DNA of 64,000 nucleotides from assembly GCF_024713975.1 (NCBI RefSeq), contig NC_091113.1:6522501-6586500 (forward strand). The letters run 5' to 3'. The first letter of the stretch is position 1. Each line of letters begins with the position of its first letter. Source of the stretch: Paralichthys olivaceus. Lineage: Eukaryota; Chordata; Actinopteri; Pleuronectiformes; Paralichthyidae. The position numbers and the translations under genes were made by a program. Shown in pieces: positions 1 to 11,043 of the stretch. The notes under the pieces are model-generated. The model did no database searches. It had not been told where the DNA came from and saw only the letters and a program-made list of their open reading frames with translations.

Positions 1-32
1 GTGTCTTTCTGTCCGGGGCCGTGCGCGCGAAT

Positions 33-57
33 ATGTGTGTGTGTGTGTGTGTGTGTG
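33..57. repeat. (GT)n microsatellite
   Basis: Uninterrupted TG dinucleotides after a GCGCGCG stretch. Confidence 0.9.
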
Positions 58-1006
58 GACCCCTCAGCCTCCTTTACCGGCGGAGAATAATGAACAGATG
101 CTGAGTGAATTAGGAAAGAAATACTGGGTCCCTCCCACAAGGGCCACTTTGGCAGGGGCCGCCTGGCTGCCACGTGGCGCAGCTGGCACCGGGTCGCTGG
201 TGGCGGTGGTGGCCGGTGGCTTTATCCCGGTCCCTGGCTTTACTGGTGCCGCGCAGACATTTAGCGACTTGGCACCGCGCTGCGCCATCAGACCCTCTGC
301 CAGCCGCCGTGCAGCCCGCCCCACTGAAATATTATTAATAATAACATTAAATAATAAATGATAAAAAAAAAAACGAGTGAGAGGTTAGAGCAGCAAATCA
401 AATCAGAACCATGTCTCTCACCTTGACCTTCATCTGGGACATGTGGACTAATCATGACCCATGAGGTGCAGAACACAGACCATTACTCATTATTATAGTT
501 TTGATTTATTATGTCCTACTAAACACTAGATTGTATATTTACTGCCCTCATCTTGAAACATTTGACCACTCACACAAGTGGATTTGTCTCTCTCTGTTAT
601 AGAAAGCAAACATTTACGAATTTCAAGACTTACATTTTTCTTAAACAAAGTCTTTTCATATTGTTTAATACACCTGTAGCCTGGAAAACCAAAATGATCA
701 GGTTCAGTTTCCTTAAATAAAAACACATTGGGTATTTACAGTATCAGTAGCTTCTCAGTTGTCTCTTAATTGTTATTTTCAAATTATTATATTCAGAGAT
801 TCGTTTTTTGTTGAGGAAAAAAAACATTTTCTTTATGCTTTTGCCTATAAACTGAGATATATTTTAGGAAAAATAAAAATAATAAGCAATATGACTCTTC
901 AGTATGAAGTAATGAAGAATATAATGTTCCTGGACATTGATCAGAAAATATATTTAAAAAAGCAGCTTTTTTGTTTGTTTGAAAATTACAGCTTTTCAGA
1001 TTGAAG

Positions 1007-1023
1007 GTGTGTGTGTGTGTGTG

Positions 1024-1061
<38 letters not shown>

Positions 1062-1070
1062 CTGTGTGTG
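1007..1070. repeat. Interrupted (GT)n microsatellite
   Basis: TG dinucleotides with a GGGG interruption near 1023 and TATG/TCTG interruptions toward the right end. It explains the Thr-His-rich reading frame on the minus strand. Confidence 0.9.
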
Positions 1071-3177
1071 CATAATGCCATCCCTGGGATTTTTCATTTC
1101 TAACCAACGGGCCATTGATTCACCTGATTTCGCACCTGCCCAGCTCTTTCACTGATGTGATGAGTCAGATGGGTCTTTTATTTTTTGGGCCAAAATGAAA
1201 ACAAATAAAAAAAATGTAAAAGCTTTTTTTTAAATATAATTAATTGGTTATTTTTGTGAGAACCTTCATGTGGAAGTTGTTTACATCTCTGGTGTTGTGT
1301 CTTCGTCTGGGTCAGTGTTGGATGGGACAGTTTCCACCCTGCAGTGCCCCGGTGCTGATTTCCCCTGGATGTCTGCAACAACATATGGGACCCAGGGCAG
1401 TGGTCCAAAGATGGAGCTGGACTCTGCTATTGATTTGATAAATCAGCAGAGATGTGATCCAGCCTACATAAACTCAAATGATATTTATATTCATTATATA
1501 TATATTAGAATTGTTCAAATTGTCGAAAAAATCTTTTTGCAATTTTGAACAGTCTGTGTTTAATATTTTCAGAACTGCCAAATGAGCAGGTTCAGTGAAT
1601 AATAATCAGTTCTTTGAAAGTGCATCAGTATTTTTATTTTAATATATTGTTTAATGCATTTTTGCATTAATACTATATCATTTTAAATAGTTATTATATC
1701 ATTGAACGATCCGGACAAACACACACTCACCTGCTGTGACCAGGCTCAGCTCCACCTTCACCGAGCTGGAAAACAAATTGACCAGAGCTCATCTAAAAAA
1801 ATCGACTTTGCTTGTGGAATATACGTGTACTTTTTCTGTGTCGTGCTCTGGGTGACCGAGGCCTTTTGCTCACTCTCTAACTTACCATCAACCTCTGTAG
1901 AGTGTATCTGGAAGCTCAGAGTGAGAGAACACACAGTTCTCATCGTGTTTGTGTCTCTCTTTTGGTTCCAAAGAGCTAATTTGAGCTTGAAACAGTCTGA
2001 TGTTTCTGCTGCAGCATCATTTTACTGATATAATACATATGAAATGTGTCCATTATTTATAGTAGGAGCTCACTCATGATTTGCTGTTCATATAACTTAA
2101 CATGACCATAGTTTGTAGGTTATTTTAGGCCGTGTCCATTTATTCCAGCCTGTTGCTGCATGTGCATATGCAACAGTTTTACAGATCAGGTGCAGCTGAG
2201 TAATATTCACAGCATCTCAATTTCACTGATTTATTCATTTCTGCGGATGCATGCATTTGCACACTTTTAGCAGAACACTTCAGAGCTGCCTTAATTCCTG
2301 AGTTACTGAGAGATTCAAGCAAATCTAAGATTTTGAGCCAAAATAAAGAACAAATTACAATCAAATTTTTTCCAAATATCTCTTTAAAGGTTTGTGCATT
2401 TTTAGTTTTCAGTTAAATTTCTTTAACATGTTTTTTTAATTTCTTCATATTAACGGTCCATTATCCAGTATTTATTTGTTTATGTCTCAGAAAACAGACA
2501 TTTTGTATATTTTGATCTCATGTGGTTATTAATCACATTAGTCATATACGGGCCTGCACCATGTTAGATGTCAGCCTGGCTTGTTCTTCAGCTATGCAAC
2601 AGGCCAAGACACTAAATTCTTACACTAAACCCAACTGTGTGTGCCTCTTATCATCCATTTTGATTCTATAGTTAACTTGTGTTTATAAAGTATTAATTTA
2701 TAAAGATATATAAAGCTTAAACTCTCACTTTCATATTGAATTTAATTAGACATTGTGATTTTTTTGGGATAAATAAAAAAAAAAGTGCTTTATCGGAATG
2801 AAGCCAATTACTTCAATCACATGAAAACCATCTTTTATCAACACAGGCTGCAACTATAATCACCGAAACCGATTTTAATATCTAATTTTAATATCTAATT
2901 TAAACAAATAATAACAATAATGATAAATAGGATAAAGTAACTCAAAAGATATTTGGCATACTTATAGACAACAGATTTGGTTTCAGTTTAACCTTAAAAA
3001 GTCAGTGACATATTTGATGTCATTACGAGTATTTATTCATTAACTTATTTTCTCATGTGTTGTGTGTTGCAGTTACAAATCATTAAATATATTTTAATGA
3101 CAGCCTCACTTCAAGGCCTCTGTCTTACTGTTCACAAGAAGATTCGCTCATCACTTCAGACAATTATAAAACGTTTT

Positions 3178-3183
3178 TTTATT
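3178..3183 (-). promoter_or_regulatory. neurod2: Candidate poly(A) signal for neurod2
   Basis: AATAAA on the minus strand, about 235 nt after the stop codon. Other A/T-rich candidates lie farther on, so the true 3' end is unknown. Confidence 0.35.
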
Positions 3184-3417
3184 TCTGTTTCTTTTTTTTC
3201 TCGTGGGCCTGTACATCGTTTAGGTCAACTGCAGTCGTTCTGCATACATGATAATACTGGACACACTTTGAGAGGATGTACAACAGTATAGGGATGACAT
3301 CAGTAGAATACAGAAGGTAAATCAGAGGATTCTGTGTCACTTCCTTCTCCTCTTGTTTCCAAACATCATTACACATTATGGGATTGTCACTGGAAGGTCG
3401 ATGAGCCTGACCGGGGC

Positions 3418-4518
3418 TCAGTTGTGGAAAAACGCATTGAGGTCCTCATATGGAGGAGCCCTGTCGTGGTGCACGTGCACGTCGTGGAAGGGGGGAATGT
3501 TTTCAGAGTGCGCACCACCACCACCACCACCACCACTGCGCGCTCCCGAGGGCCCGAAAGGCAGACTGTGGCCTGGTCGAGACGTGGTCAGTCCGGAGTA
3601 ATGCATAGAGTAGTGATAGTTCCTGTCCGAGTCAGAGTTCTCCTGCTGCCTCCCAGACAGTCCGCCGTTCAGGCACACAGGCGGGCTGTGCTGGCCCTCA
3701 TAGTCCGGGCTGCTGTAGTCAGGAGACGTGCCCCCCGGTGGGTACACGCCCTCGTATCCAGAACCGTAGGAATGGCCCCGCAAGTTGAGCGCACCGCCGG
3801 ATCCGGGCTGGTAGTGCGGGCTGGAGAGGCGGGAGCAGCGGTAGGAGTAGGGGTGGACGGAGAAGGGAGAGGTGGGCATGTGGAAGCGGGCTCCGTCTGA
3901 ACACGGTTCAGTCAGGAAGTTCCTGGTGTTGAGCTGCAGGCAGCCTGCTACCAGGTTGGTGGTGGGTTGTGACAGGCCTTTGCACAACATCTGCACGTAG
4001 GCCACCACATCTGGACGCTTCCCGTTGCGTAAAATCTCCCCCAGAGCTAAGATGTAATTCTTGGCCAGCCTCAGAGTCTCGATCTTGGAGAGTTTTTGGG
4101 TTTTGGAGTAGCATGGCACCACCTTGCGCAGATTGTCCAATGCAGAATTCAAGTCGTGCATGCGCGTGCGCTCCCGCGCATTCGCCTTTTGTCGACGCAC
4201 CTTGGAGCGCTCCGCGCGCGCCGGGGTCATCTTGCGCTTCTTTGGGCCGCGCTTCTTGGGCTTATCTCCGCCGTTCTCGTCTCCGCACTCCTCTTCCTCG
4301 GCCTCGTCCTCCTCGTCGTCGTCGTCGTCGTCGGCGCCCATCTCAGACTCAGCCCGGCTGCTGTCTTCCAGCGGCTCGTCCAGCTCGTCGTCCCCGAGGT
4401 GACAGGGCTCGTGCCCGTCGCCTTTGTCCTTACCGTCCTCGCTCTCGTTGTCGTCCGCCCAGTCAGCCGCGAGCCTCTGGACATCCGGCAGCACCTCGCT
4501 GAACAGACGGCTCAACAT
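3418..4518 (-). CDS. neurod2: NeuroD2-type bHLH transcription factor, single coding exon, 366 aa
   Basis: This encodes a nuclear basic helix-loop-helix activator of the NeuroD family, which binds E-boxes as a heterodimer with E-proteins and drives neuronal differentiation. The start MLSRLFSE and the C-terminus ending DLNAFFHN are the NeuroD2 signatures; NeuroD1, 4 and 6 differ at both ends. In order: an acidic N-terminus with an Asp run (about residues 63-68), the nuclear-localisation stretch [11 protein letters not shown] (about 87-97), the bHLH (about 112-165) with [19 protein letters not shown], the NeuroD neuro domain with [19 protein letters not shown] (about 179-197), and a Gly run (329-335). 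I start at 4518, not at an upstream in-frame ATG at 4593, because a good splice acceptor (CTCTTGCAG) ends at 4532, leaving 13 nt of leader. Odd: the basic region reads RERTRMH instead of RERNRMH, and NYILAL replaces NYIWAL. This could be a diverged whole-genome-duplication copy. Family assignment is firm; the exact paralog letter is not. Confidence 0.95.
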   Translation of the reverse strand: MLSRLFSEVLPDVQRLAADWADDNESEDGKDKGDGHEPCHLGDDELDEPLEDSSRAESEMGADDDDDDEEDEAEEEECGDENGGDKPKKRGPKKRKMTPARAERSKVRRQKANARERTRMHDLNSALDNLRKVVPCYSKTQKLSKIETLRLAKNYILALGEILRNGKRPDVVAYVQMLCKGLSQPTTNLVAGCLQLNTRNFLTEPCSDGARFHMPTSPFSVHPYSYRCSRLSSPHYQPGSGGALNLRGHSYGSGYEGVYPPGGTSPDYSSPDYEGQHSPPVCLNGGLSGRQQENSDSDRNYHYSMHYSGLTTSRPGHSLPFGPSGARSGGGGGGGAHSENIPPFHDVHVHHDRAPPYEDLNAFFHN

Positions 4519-4533
4519 AGTGGCGAGAGACCT
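4519..4533 (-). other. neurod2: Splice acceptor and short leader before the neurod2 start codon
   Basis: On the minus strand a pyrimidine stretch ending CTTGCAG is followed by 13 nt and the ATG. NeuroD genes usually have one non-coding first exon and one coding exon, so this acceptor fits the family layout and rules out the longer upstream ATG. Confidence 0.7.
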
Positions 4534-5878
4534 GCAAGAGACAAGCAACACTTCAGCCGGACTGTTGTGCGTCCTGCTGCTCTTTACGCACACATAGGTG
4601 CGCGTAAAGCAAGAGAGTCCGGCTCAGAGATCCACGAGGCCGGATGATGTATATTTTACTCTGGAGAAAATGTCCTACATTGTTCCCTTAACAGTTCATT
4701 TGGAAATAGATGTTATGAGCTTATAACTGAAAGCCTTTTGGAATGTATGTCCCCCTTCGATCTCAGACTGAAATCTCGTTTAATATCTCTTCTGGATAAG
4801 ATAACTACAATCGCACATTTAGAAAATGGAGATAAAGGTTTTCATGTTTAATCTGTCATAAATCGGGTTGATTATTGGTTTACCTGAACTAACTGGGCCT
4901 TAACTAAACGTTTCTCACCTTTTTATATATAACAATCCTTGTACCTAGTATTATAAAGACTTGACTTTCTTCTTTTTAATGCTATAATTAAATGTAATTA
5001 TTTATATAGCAACAGTGTGTGGGCCACTTCTCGGCCTCCACACGTGCCTCGGTCTGTCCCCCTCCAGCAGTCCGGCACAGGGAGGGAGCGGGGCTGGCCT
5101 TCATGCTTCATGGTCCCCCAGGGACGCATTAAGGGTGCGGTCCCTCCTCCGTCCTATAAATTACACCAACCTGGAGGAATTCCAGCACAGCCACGGCTGG
5201 ACCACTGGATCCCCAGCATCTGACTTTTATGTCTCAATTAACAGGTTTTTGTCCAAATCCGATTTAAAAAAGGACTTTATCCAAACGACACCCACCCTCA
5301 TGAACTCCTTGAGAATATATCTATAATTAAAAATACACACAATTCAGTGGCAAACATTTAAATTACAATAACGATATTGAAATTTGGCTGAAGAAACAGA
5401 GTCTCTGCAAGTTCATGAAACCAGATTAGGACACCAAAGGGCCACAGACGTTATCCAACACTTTTCTTAGCTGAAATTCAGTTTAGCTCTTACATGTCAC
5501 TGACGTCTTTATTTTCCTATATTTAAAAATGCATTTTTTGGTTAATCAAACCTCCATTGAAAGGTTCCCAGGCACAGGAGTAAACACGATATTTTAATAT
5601 TATAGTTTATATGTATAAACATGAGTTTCCCTCTATGTATATGGCATCACACTGAGCCCTAATTCAGACTAATAGTGGTTTATTAAAGCAGATTTTAAAT
5701 GCTATGATTCCTCTATGTATTTTCCAGTATCCTGAGCTCAGCTGCGTGTGGAGTCGCATTTTTTTCTAATCTTGTAACCACAATGTAATTAATGCCAACC
5801 AATACCTTGTCAATTACCCCGCGTGTCTCCGCGGAGAATTATACCCCCACGGTGCTCTGAAGCACGTCGTGCGCACGG

Positions 5879-5930
<52 letters not shown>

Positions 5931-6321
5931 CACACGCACACACACACAGTAAAAAATAATTATAACAAATAAGAATACTCTCTCTAATGCTCTTTTTAAA
6001 GACAGAACAGTGGAACTGACACATATCAAAATGACCGGAGTAGAATTTCTCCTAATTTGATCGATGTGGATGAATTGATTTGCTGGAACGAAATATCCGG
6101 GGGATCGATATCTTCGATAAGATCTGCGATGAAGAGCCTGAAGAGGAGATTTAAAAAACCTAATCTGATCACGTCTCGTGCGAGAAAACGATGAGCGAGG
6201 AGAAATGGTCCCTAATTCTATAGAGCAGGTTTAATGATCTCTGTCTGTGAATGAAACACAAAGACAGAAGCAACACATATCTGATCATGTGCAGAATCGA
6301 TTGATTGGAAATGTGTCCTAC
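4533..6321 (-). other. neurod2: Predicted neurod2 intron 1
   Basis: No ORF of interest. It holds a G/C-richer block at about 5015-5225 with a CACGTG E-box, possibly regulatory, and a (CA)n microsatellite at about 5880-5948. Confidence 0.4.
5880..5948. repeat. (CA)n microsatellite
   Basis: About 69 nt of CA with two CG interruptions near 5924-5937. It lies in the predicted neurod2 intron. Confidence 0.9.
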
Positions 6322-6540
6322 CTCCGCGGTGGAGCTCAGTGACAGGGCGAAGCTCGGTTTGTTTACACCATGTCTCTCCGGGTGGGCATCACATCCACAC
6401 GCCCTGCACGATGCTCAGCTCTCACACCTCTCTCTCTCTTCTCCTCCTCTGTCTGATGCTGATGATGCTGATGCTGCTGATCTCCAGCCCGAACGCGCGG
6501 AGCAGGAGCCGTGCATGTGGCACCTCAGAGGCAGGACTGG
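6322..6540 (-). other. neurod2: Candidate non-coding first exon of neurod2
   Basis: On the minus strand the sequence GCGGAG/GTAGGA gives a splice donor at 6321/6322. The preceding about 200 nt are G/C- and CAG-rich, with repeated CATCAG/CAGCAT units, like a leader exon. The 5' end is not defined by sequence; 6540 is a guess. This would make a 1.8-kb intron (4532-6321). It is an inference without transcript support. Confidence 0.4.
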
Positions 6541-6571
6541 GTGGGTTACATACCAGCTCTGATGCCAGGCC

Positions 6572-6690
6572 CATATGGCTGGCACGTCATTGGCAAGAGC
6601 CATCACATGAGAGCCGGTGATTGACATGCGGCCGCATTCACAGAGACTGGCTTCCCCCTGGGGGAGAGGGACTCGCCATCTGTCACCGAG
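6572..6690 (-). promoter_or_regulatory. neurod2: Candidate neurod2 promoter: CCAAT/CRE-like overlap, E-boxes, PBX/MEIS-like site
   Basis: Reading the minus strand there is a CCAAT box directly overlapping TGACGTG (6583-6593). E-boxes lie at 6572-6577 (CATATG), 6604-6609 (CACATG) and 6677-6682 (CAGATG on minus). TGATTGACAT (PBX/MEIS-type, plus strand) lies at 6618-6627. No TATA box was seen. The cluster sits just upstream of the predicted first exon. Function is inferred. Confidence 0.4.
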
Positions 6691-7894
6691 CTGAAAGAGA
6701 AAATGGAATAAGGAGTGAATGGCACACAAAAAATCAAACCCGCTTCTGTTAGCCTCCATCTTTAGGTAAAAAAAATGAGGTTAATCTCATATAGAAGGTT
6801 TAGGAAAACAATACCCTCATGAGAAATATTTATAGTAATCCTAATATATCATATTTTCCCATAATTCATCATAATATATTTTACATTGACATCATTTAAA
6901 ATGTAGGCTACAGCAAATGAGAATCATGCAATTGGATTGTTAAAGGATTATTTTTACTGATAAGGAAAAACAGATTCCTGAACCTATATCATCCACATAA
7001 CCCCTGTGGGAAAACTAATTAAATGTCCTCCTGATAAGTAGGCTAAAGGGAACAACTACAAATCCCTGTATAGAAATATCATAAGGTGAAACAATCTAGT
7101 TAAAGAACCAACAAGAAGTAGACAGATAACCCTACAGGGGCCACACAAAGGCCCTGGATGAATAAGGGACCTGCAATAAAGATCAGAGTCAGGGTGCAAT
7201 TGCCTAAACGAGTCATTTGAACTGAGCTAAGCAGAGCGTCTTGGTCTGGGCTGCCAGGCTTGGCACAGGTGCCTGTGGGCGGGCTGGTGCCAAAGGTGGC
7301 AGAGGCACAGATTGCAGAGAGGGGCCAGAAGATGGGGCAACACAAGAGAGAAAGAGAGAGAGAAGAGTGATGGAGAAAGAGGTGAAGAGGGAGAAGTATT
7401 ATCATCAACACTGGTTTATTTACCACTGTCCGTTCACACTTTGTTTTTCAATTTAAATGTTTAAATCACAAGTGAATGACAATTTCCCCCCTAAAATCCT
7501 CTACTTTTTAATTTTCAAATAACACAAACATTTTGGATTAGGTTCAAAGTATTAATGATCTTTATCTCCAAAGGTCACATATAATTTCATGTGTACATTG
7601 CATCATGTAAAGATAATAAAATAAACATTTATCATTGCATACTATAAATTCCTCTCATTCCTCATTTTTATAATATAAACACAGCAAATCAAAATTTGAT
7701 TGAATAAGGAAACAAAGCTCTGTTTTCTTAAAAAATATGTTTTTTTATTTCTTTTTATGCTACAAACCATTATGCGGTTGCTTCCATGTGAATCTCTCGA
7801 TGTAAAGACCTTCGGTTTTTTACAACCACAAATGCCAAAGTGTATGTCAAATCTGGTTTATTATTATTTTAATCAGGTTGGCTTTTATTGGTCA

Positions 7895-7907
7895 AGGTCA
7901 AAGGTCA
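7895..7907 (+). promoter_or_regulatory. Perfect DR1 nuclear-receptor element
   Basis: Two AGGTCA half-sites are separated by one A, and a further GGTCA lies immediately 5'. DR1 is bound by RXR heterodimers, HNF4 and COUP-TF (NR2F). The match is exact; function is unknown. Confidence 0.5.
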
Positions 7908-8608
7908 AGAGGAGTCGAGAGGTTAAAAACAATGTTGAAACTTAAACTTCATGTCATAATTATTCATACTCATTACTCAGTTTCAGTTGCATGGTTGAGT
8001 TTGAGAACTGCAGCTGCAGTTCTGTGCTCATGTTGTTTCTAAACTGACATGTGGGGGACATCTAGTGGTTTCCAGAAACAGGTGCATGGGAGAGACAATA
8101 GTTATGCATCAATTATTTTCCTCTGTATTAAACAAGCTACAGAGTGATGGACTTAGCTGTTGAGTTATTTTATAGAGACGTGTCTAAATTCTGACTTTCT
8201 GGCAATGAGAGTATGACAATGATGTGAAAATGTATTCATCTTGCAAAGAAGGACAGACTGTGAAGACTTTAAAAAACATTATGATATTGTAATTATAACA
8301 GTTCGGCCTATTTTCATCAAATGTAACAGATCTTTATTCCAGCATGTTGAATGTTTTAAGGCCTGCATGTGGTATCTTTTTCTGTTTTGTCTAAATGACC
8401 TGAAGGGTTCATATTTTCACTCAGGTTTAGAAGTGTGAGGTTATTTAAAATGCTTTGGAACATCTTCCTGGTACATTACCCCCCAGTATATTCAGATTTT
8501 ATTGCCCTCTGTATAATTTATGAACTTGTGCACATGCAGTTTATTGAGATGCCAGACATTTATCATCTGTCTATATTTATCTACCAGGAGGGAATGTTGC
8601 AAGTCATC

Positions 8609-8624
8609 TGGCGCCCCCTTGTGG
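8609..8624 (-). promoter_or_regulatory. CTCF-like core motif
   Basis: The minus strand reads CCACAAGGGGGCGCCA, a near-exact match to the vertebrate CTCF core. It lies between neurod2 and ppp1r1b. Binding is inferred. Confidence 0.5.
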
Positions 8625-10311
8625 TTGTATGGACAGTGACACTGTGGCACATTATTGATACTAATACTAATGGGTATGCTACATGTATCTGTTCTGGTTA
8701 TAACACTATAATCCTAAAGATTATTTCTCTGCAGCTCTGTGGATTTAAATTACATCGGAATGATTGATTGCAGCAAAGGATGTTGTGTGTTTACCTCCTC
8801 TCGCTTCCATTCAAAAATATCTCCTCTGTTTTAAACATCACACCTTGACGCACAGTGACGCAAATGGTATTGACCATATGTCCATTTGTCGAGGTCAGCA
8901 GTCGGCCTGAGAGCGAGCTGAGCCACAGATGGCCTGGGTTGCTTTTCATCAGAAGACCTCTCCCTGCAGGTCTGCAATAACTCCCCGGAGCTGACAGAGA
9001 TCCACAGTCCTTCTCAAGTTCACTCCAGTGCAGGGTGAAGAGGGGAGGCTCATTGGGACTGGGATCGAAACCCAGGTCACAGGAGAGTGCTGCTCCTTCT
9101 CTCTGCAGCCATTATGGAAAACAAACGAGTAACTCCTAAAATATACTAACAATTAAAATACTCCCTATCTTGCCTGTTATGTCCCTCTCCTCCCTCCATC
9201 CCTACCTCTCCACTCGCCCTCATTCCTCTCCTCCTTGAAGCAGTCTTTCATTGTGTACATATGATTTGGGGTTCCGTGCATGAGATATAATTCATCTGCA
9301 GTTGTTCACATTGTATATAAACAAAATGTCCCCTTTAGTGGGGGTCTTAAAGTACATGTTTGGCTGAGGGTATGCTAGCAGGCCTCCCCCAGCCTGTAAC
9401 ATATTGTTTATATACTAACATCTATTCAAAAGCAATGAGTTATCATTACATAGGTTATTATGAAATGTGCAAGAAGTTAGATTAGCATTCATTCAGTCTT
9501 TACCTTTATCTCTCTGTCACTTTTGTTTCAACATTTGCATATGTATAAATGTGCATGTGTAAGCTCTCTCAGTCTACACACCAACACTACACACCATGCA
9601 CACATTACTCTGTGAGGAGAAACTGTTTCCATGGCAATGAATCTCTCAACCCACTACCTCTGATGTATGAGTACTTCTGTGTATCAGATAACCTGTGAAT
9701 CCAGTGGAGACAGAAGAATTTCATGTTTGACTCTGTAGAGAAACATAGGAATAAAATAAACAGCACTGTTTAAAAGATAAATGGGATTTCAAAATGATTC
9801 GGTGATGAAAGTGGACCTCGTTCTGCACAGACAGAAAGGAAGATCGCTCTGTGATGTTCTCAACTCTCTTGAATACAATCTCCAAATCCAGTTCACTTGT
9901 TCCAGGAAGATCAGAAACAGCCAAAAGTAGCACTGATGATCCTCATTTTTTATATTTAGATAAAGTAATACAGGTGCTTTTGCTTTTATAAGACTTCAAT
10001 CACGTCTTAAACCTTTTATGCTCTTAATTTGAAATGTAGCTCTTTTTTTTAACATGTTTTTACAGAAAGGAGAAGTTCGCTGTTTTTCAACCTGGACCTT
10101 GTGTCCAGCATATGGTGTGTAGATCTACTCACCCATAAAGGTTTGGAGTAACTTGGAGTCCTTCGGACGCTTTTTAGATCCTCCATCGGTGTATATCCAT
10201 ACAACGCAAGGGTTCGGGGCATCCACCATACAGCCTCTAAATAACGCATTATCTGCCGCCAAACTCTTTATTTACTATGAATCGCCAGCACTGGTCCCCT
10301 GTGAGTCTCGC

Positions 10312-10405
10312 CAGCCTCGGAGCTAGCGTTAGCTTAGCGAACGGAGAGCGTCTTCCTGTTTAATCAACAAATCGGTTCGCTAAGCTAACGCTAGCTCCGA
10401 GGCTG
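10312..10405. repeat. Perfect 31-bp inverted repeat, 32-nt loop
   Basis: Left arm 10312-10342 and right arm 10375-10405 are exact reverse complements over 31 nt, beginning CAGCCTCGGAGC on both strands. It could form a strong hairpin or cruciform within the foldback element. Confidence 0.95.
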
Positions 10406-10601
10406 CTCGTTAGCCCGCTGACGTTAGCTAGCCTTTAACCGGGCGAATACGCCCGAGCCCCAGGACACAGCTGCTTTAAAAGAATCCTGTACAGTGAAGC
10501 ACCTGGTCAGTGTTCTGCCATGTTGCGCGAAACTAGCAGCGGGAAACTCCGTGTAAACAAACACAGGTGATCGTCAGCTGATCTGCGGCCGCGCGCCTCG
10601 G

Positions 10602-10609
10602 TGACGTCA
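10602..10609. promoter_or_regulatory. Full palindromic CRE (TGACGTCA)
   Basis: An exact CRE octamer inside the 12-bp palindrome GGTGACGTCACC, in the CpG-rich interior of the foldback element. It lies about 0.88 kb upstream of the ppp1r1b start codon. Confidence 0.5.
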
Positions 10610-10837
10610 CCCCAGTGAAAGCCCGGGCTGTAAACAAAGCAACTTGGACTCACAGGGGACTAGTGCTGCAGATTCACAGTAAATTAAGAGTTATTTGGAG
10701 GCTGTATTGTGGATGCCCCAGTCACTTGCGTTGTATGGATGTACGCCGATCGCTCCAAACCTTTATGGGTGAGTAGATCTACTTACCATATGCTGGAAAT
10801 AAGGACCAGGTTGAAAAAAACCGAACAGACCCTCCTG

Positions 10838-11007
10838 CAAGTTGTTTCTTGACACTACAATTATCTCCAAAAATACAAATAGGTTTTGAACTGGTGTGAC
10901 ACTGAAGGCATCTCCATCCCCACTTTTAGAAACGTCTTATTTTCAGCCCAGCTCAAGGGAAATTGCTTTCTGGGCCACTTTTGAATTTGAAGCCAGAGAC
11001 ATGGACG

Positions 11008-11043
<36 letters not shown>

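Larger units (their letters stand above)
1..3177. other. Gene-free flank downstream of neurod2
   Basis: No exon is recognised. Positions 100-330 are much more G/C-rich than the rest and contain CACGTG, CAGCTG and CAGATG E-boxes. (GT)n tracts lie at about 33-57 and 1007-1070. The remainder is A/T-rich, with a short triplicated TTTAATATCTAA-like unit at about 2871-2906. Confidence 0.6.
6760..10062. other. Intergenic region between neurod2 and the foldback element
   Basis: No coding exon recognised. It contains a perfect DR1 nuclear-receptor site (7895-7907), a CTCF-like core (8609-8624), and an E-box pair around 8874-8950. The rest is A/T-rich and unremarkable. Confidence 0.6.
10063..10837. 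mobile_element. Foldback / MITE-like element with nested inverted repeats, about 775 bp
   Basis: Outer arms at 10063-10307 and 10647-10837 are imperfect inverted copies. Both carry CATATG, AGATCTACTCACCCATAAAGG and GGTCCCCTGTGAGTC-type segments in inverse order; the left arm has an extra segment of about 40 nt. The ends start with CAG. The central part holds a second, perfect 31-bp inverted repeat (10312-10342 and 10375-10405) around a 32-nt loop. There is no transposase ORF. The interior is CpG-rich with GCTAGC/GTTAGC words common in fish DNA transposons. A clear target-site duplication was not found, so the ends are approximate and the superfamily is unassigned. Confidence 0.75.

Noticed and set aside
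4519-4593. Upstream in-frame ATG extending NeuroD2 by 25 residues
   Set aside because: A splice acceptor lies between it and the MLSRLF start, so this stretch is intron; the family begins at MLxRLFSE.
3334-4647. Several long plus-strand frames opposite neurod2
   Set aside because: Arg/Val/Ser-rich shadows of the G/C-rich coding strand, without family motifs.
8081-8099. Another CTCF-like site (ACATCTAGTGGT)
   Set aside because: Too many mismatches on the G-rich side of the core.
10049-10249. 66-residue minus-strand frame in the foldback element
   Set aside because: It spans an inverted arm, has no transposase motif, and its partner arm does not keep the frame.
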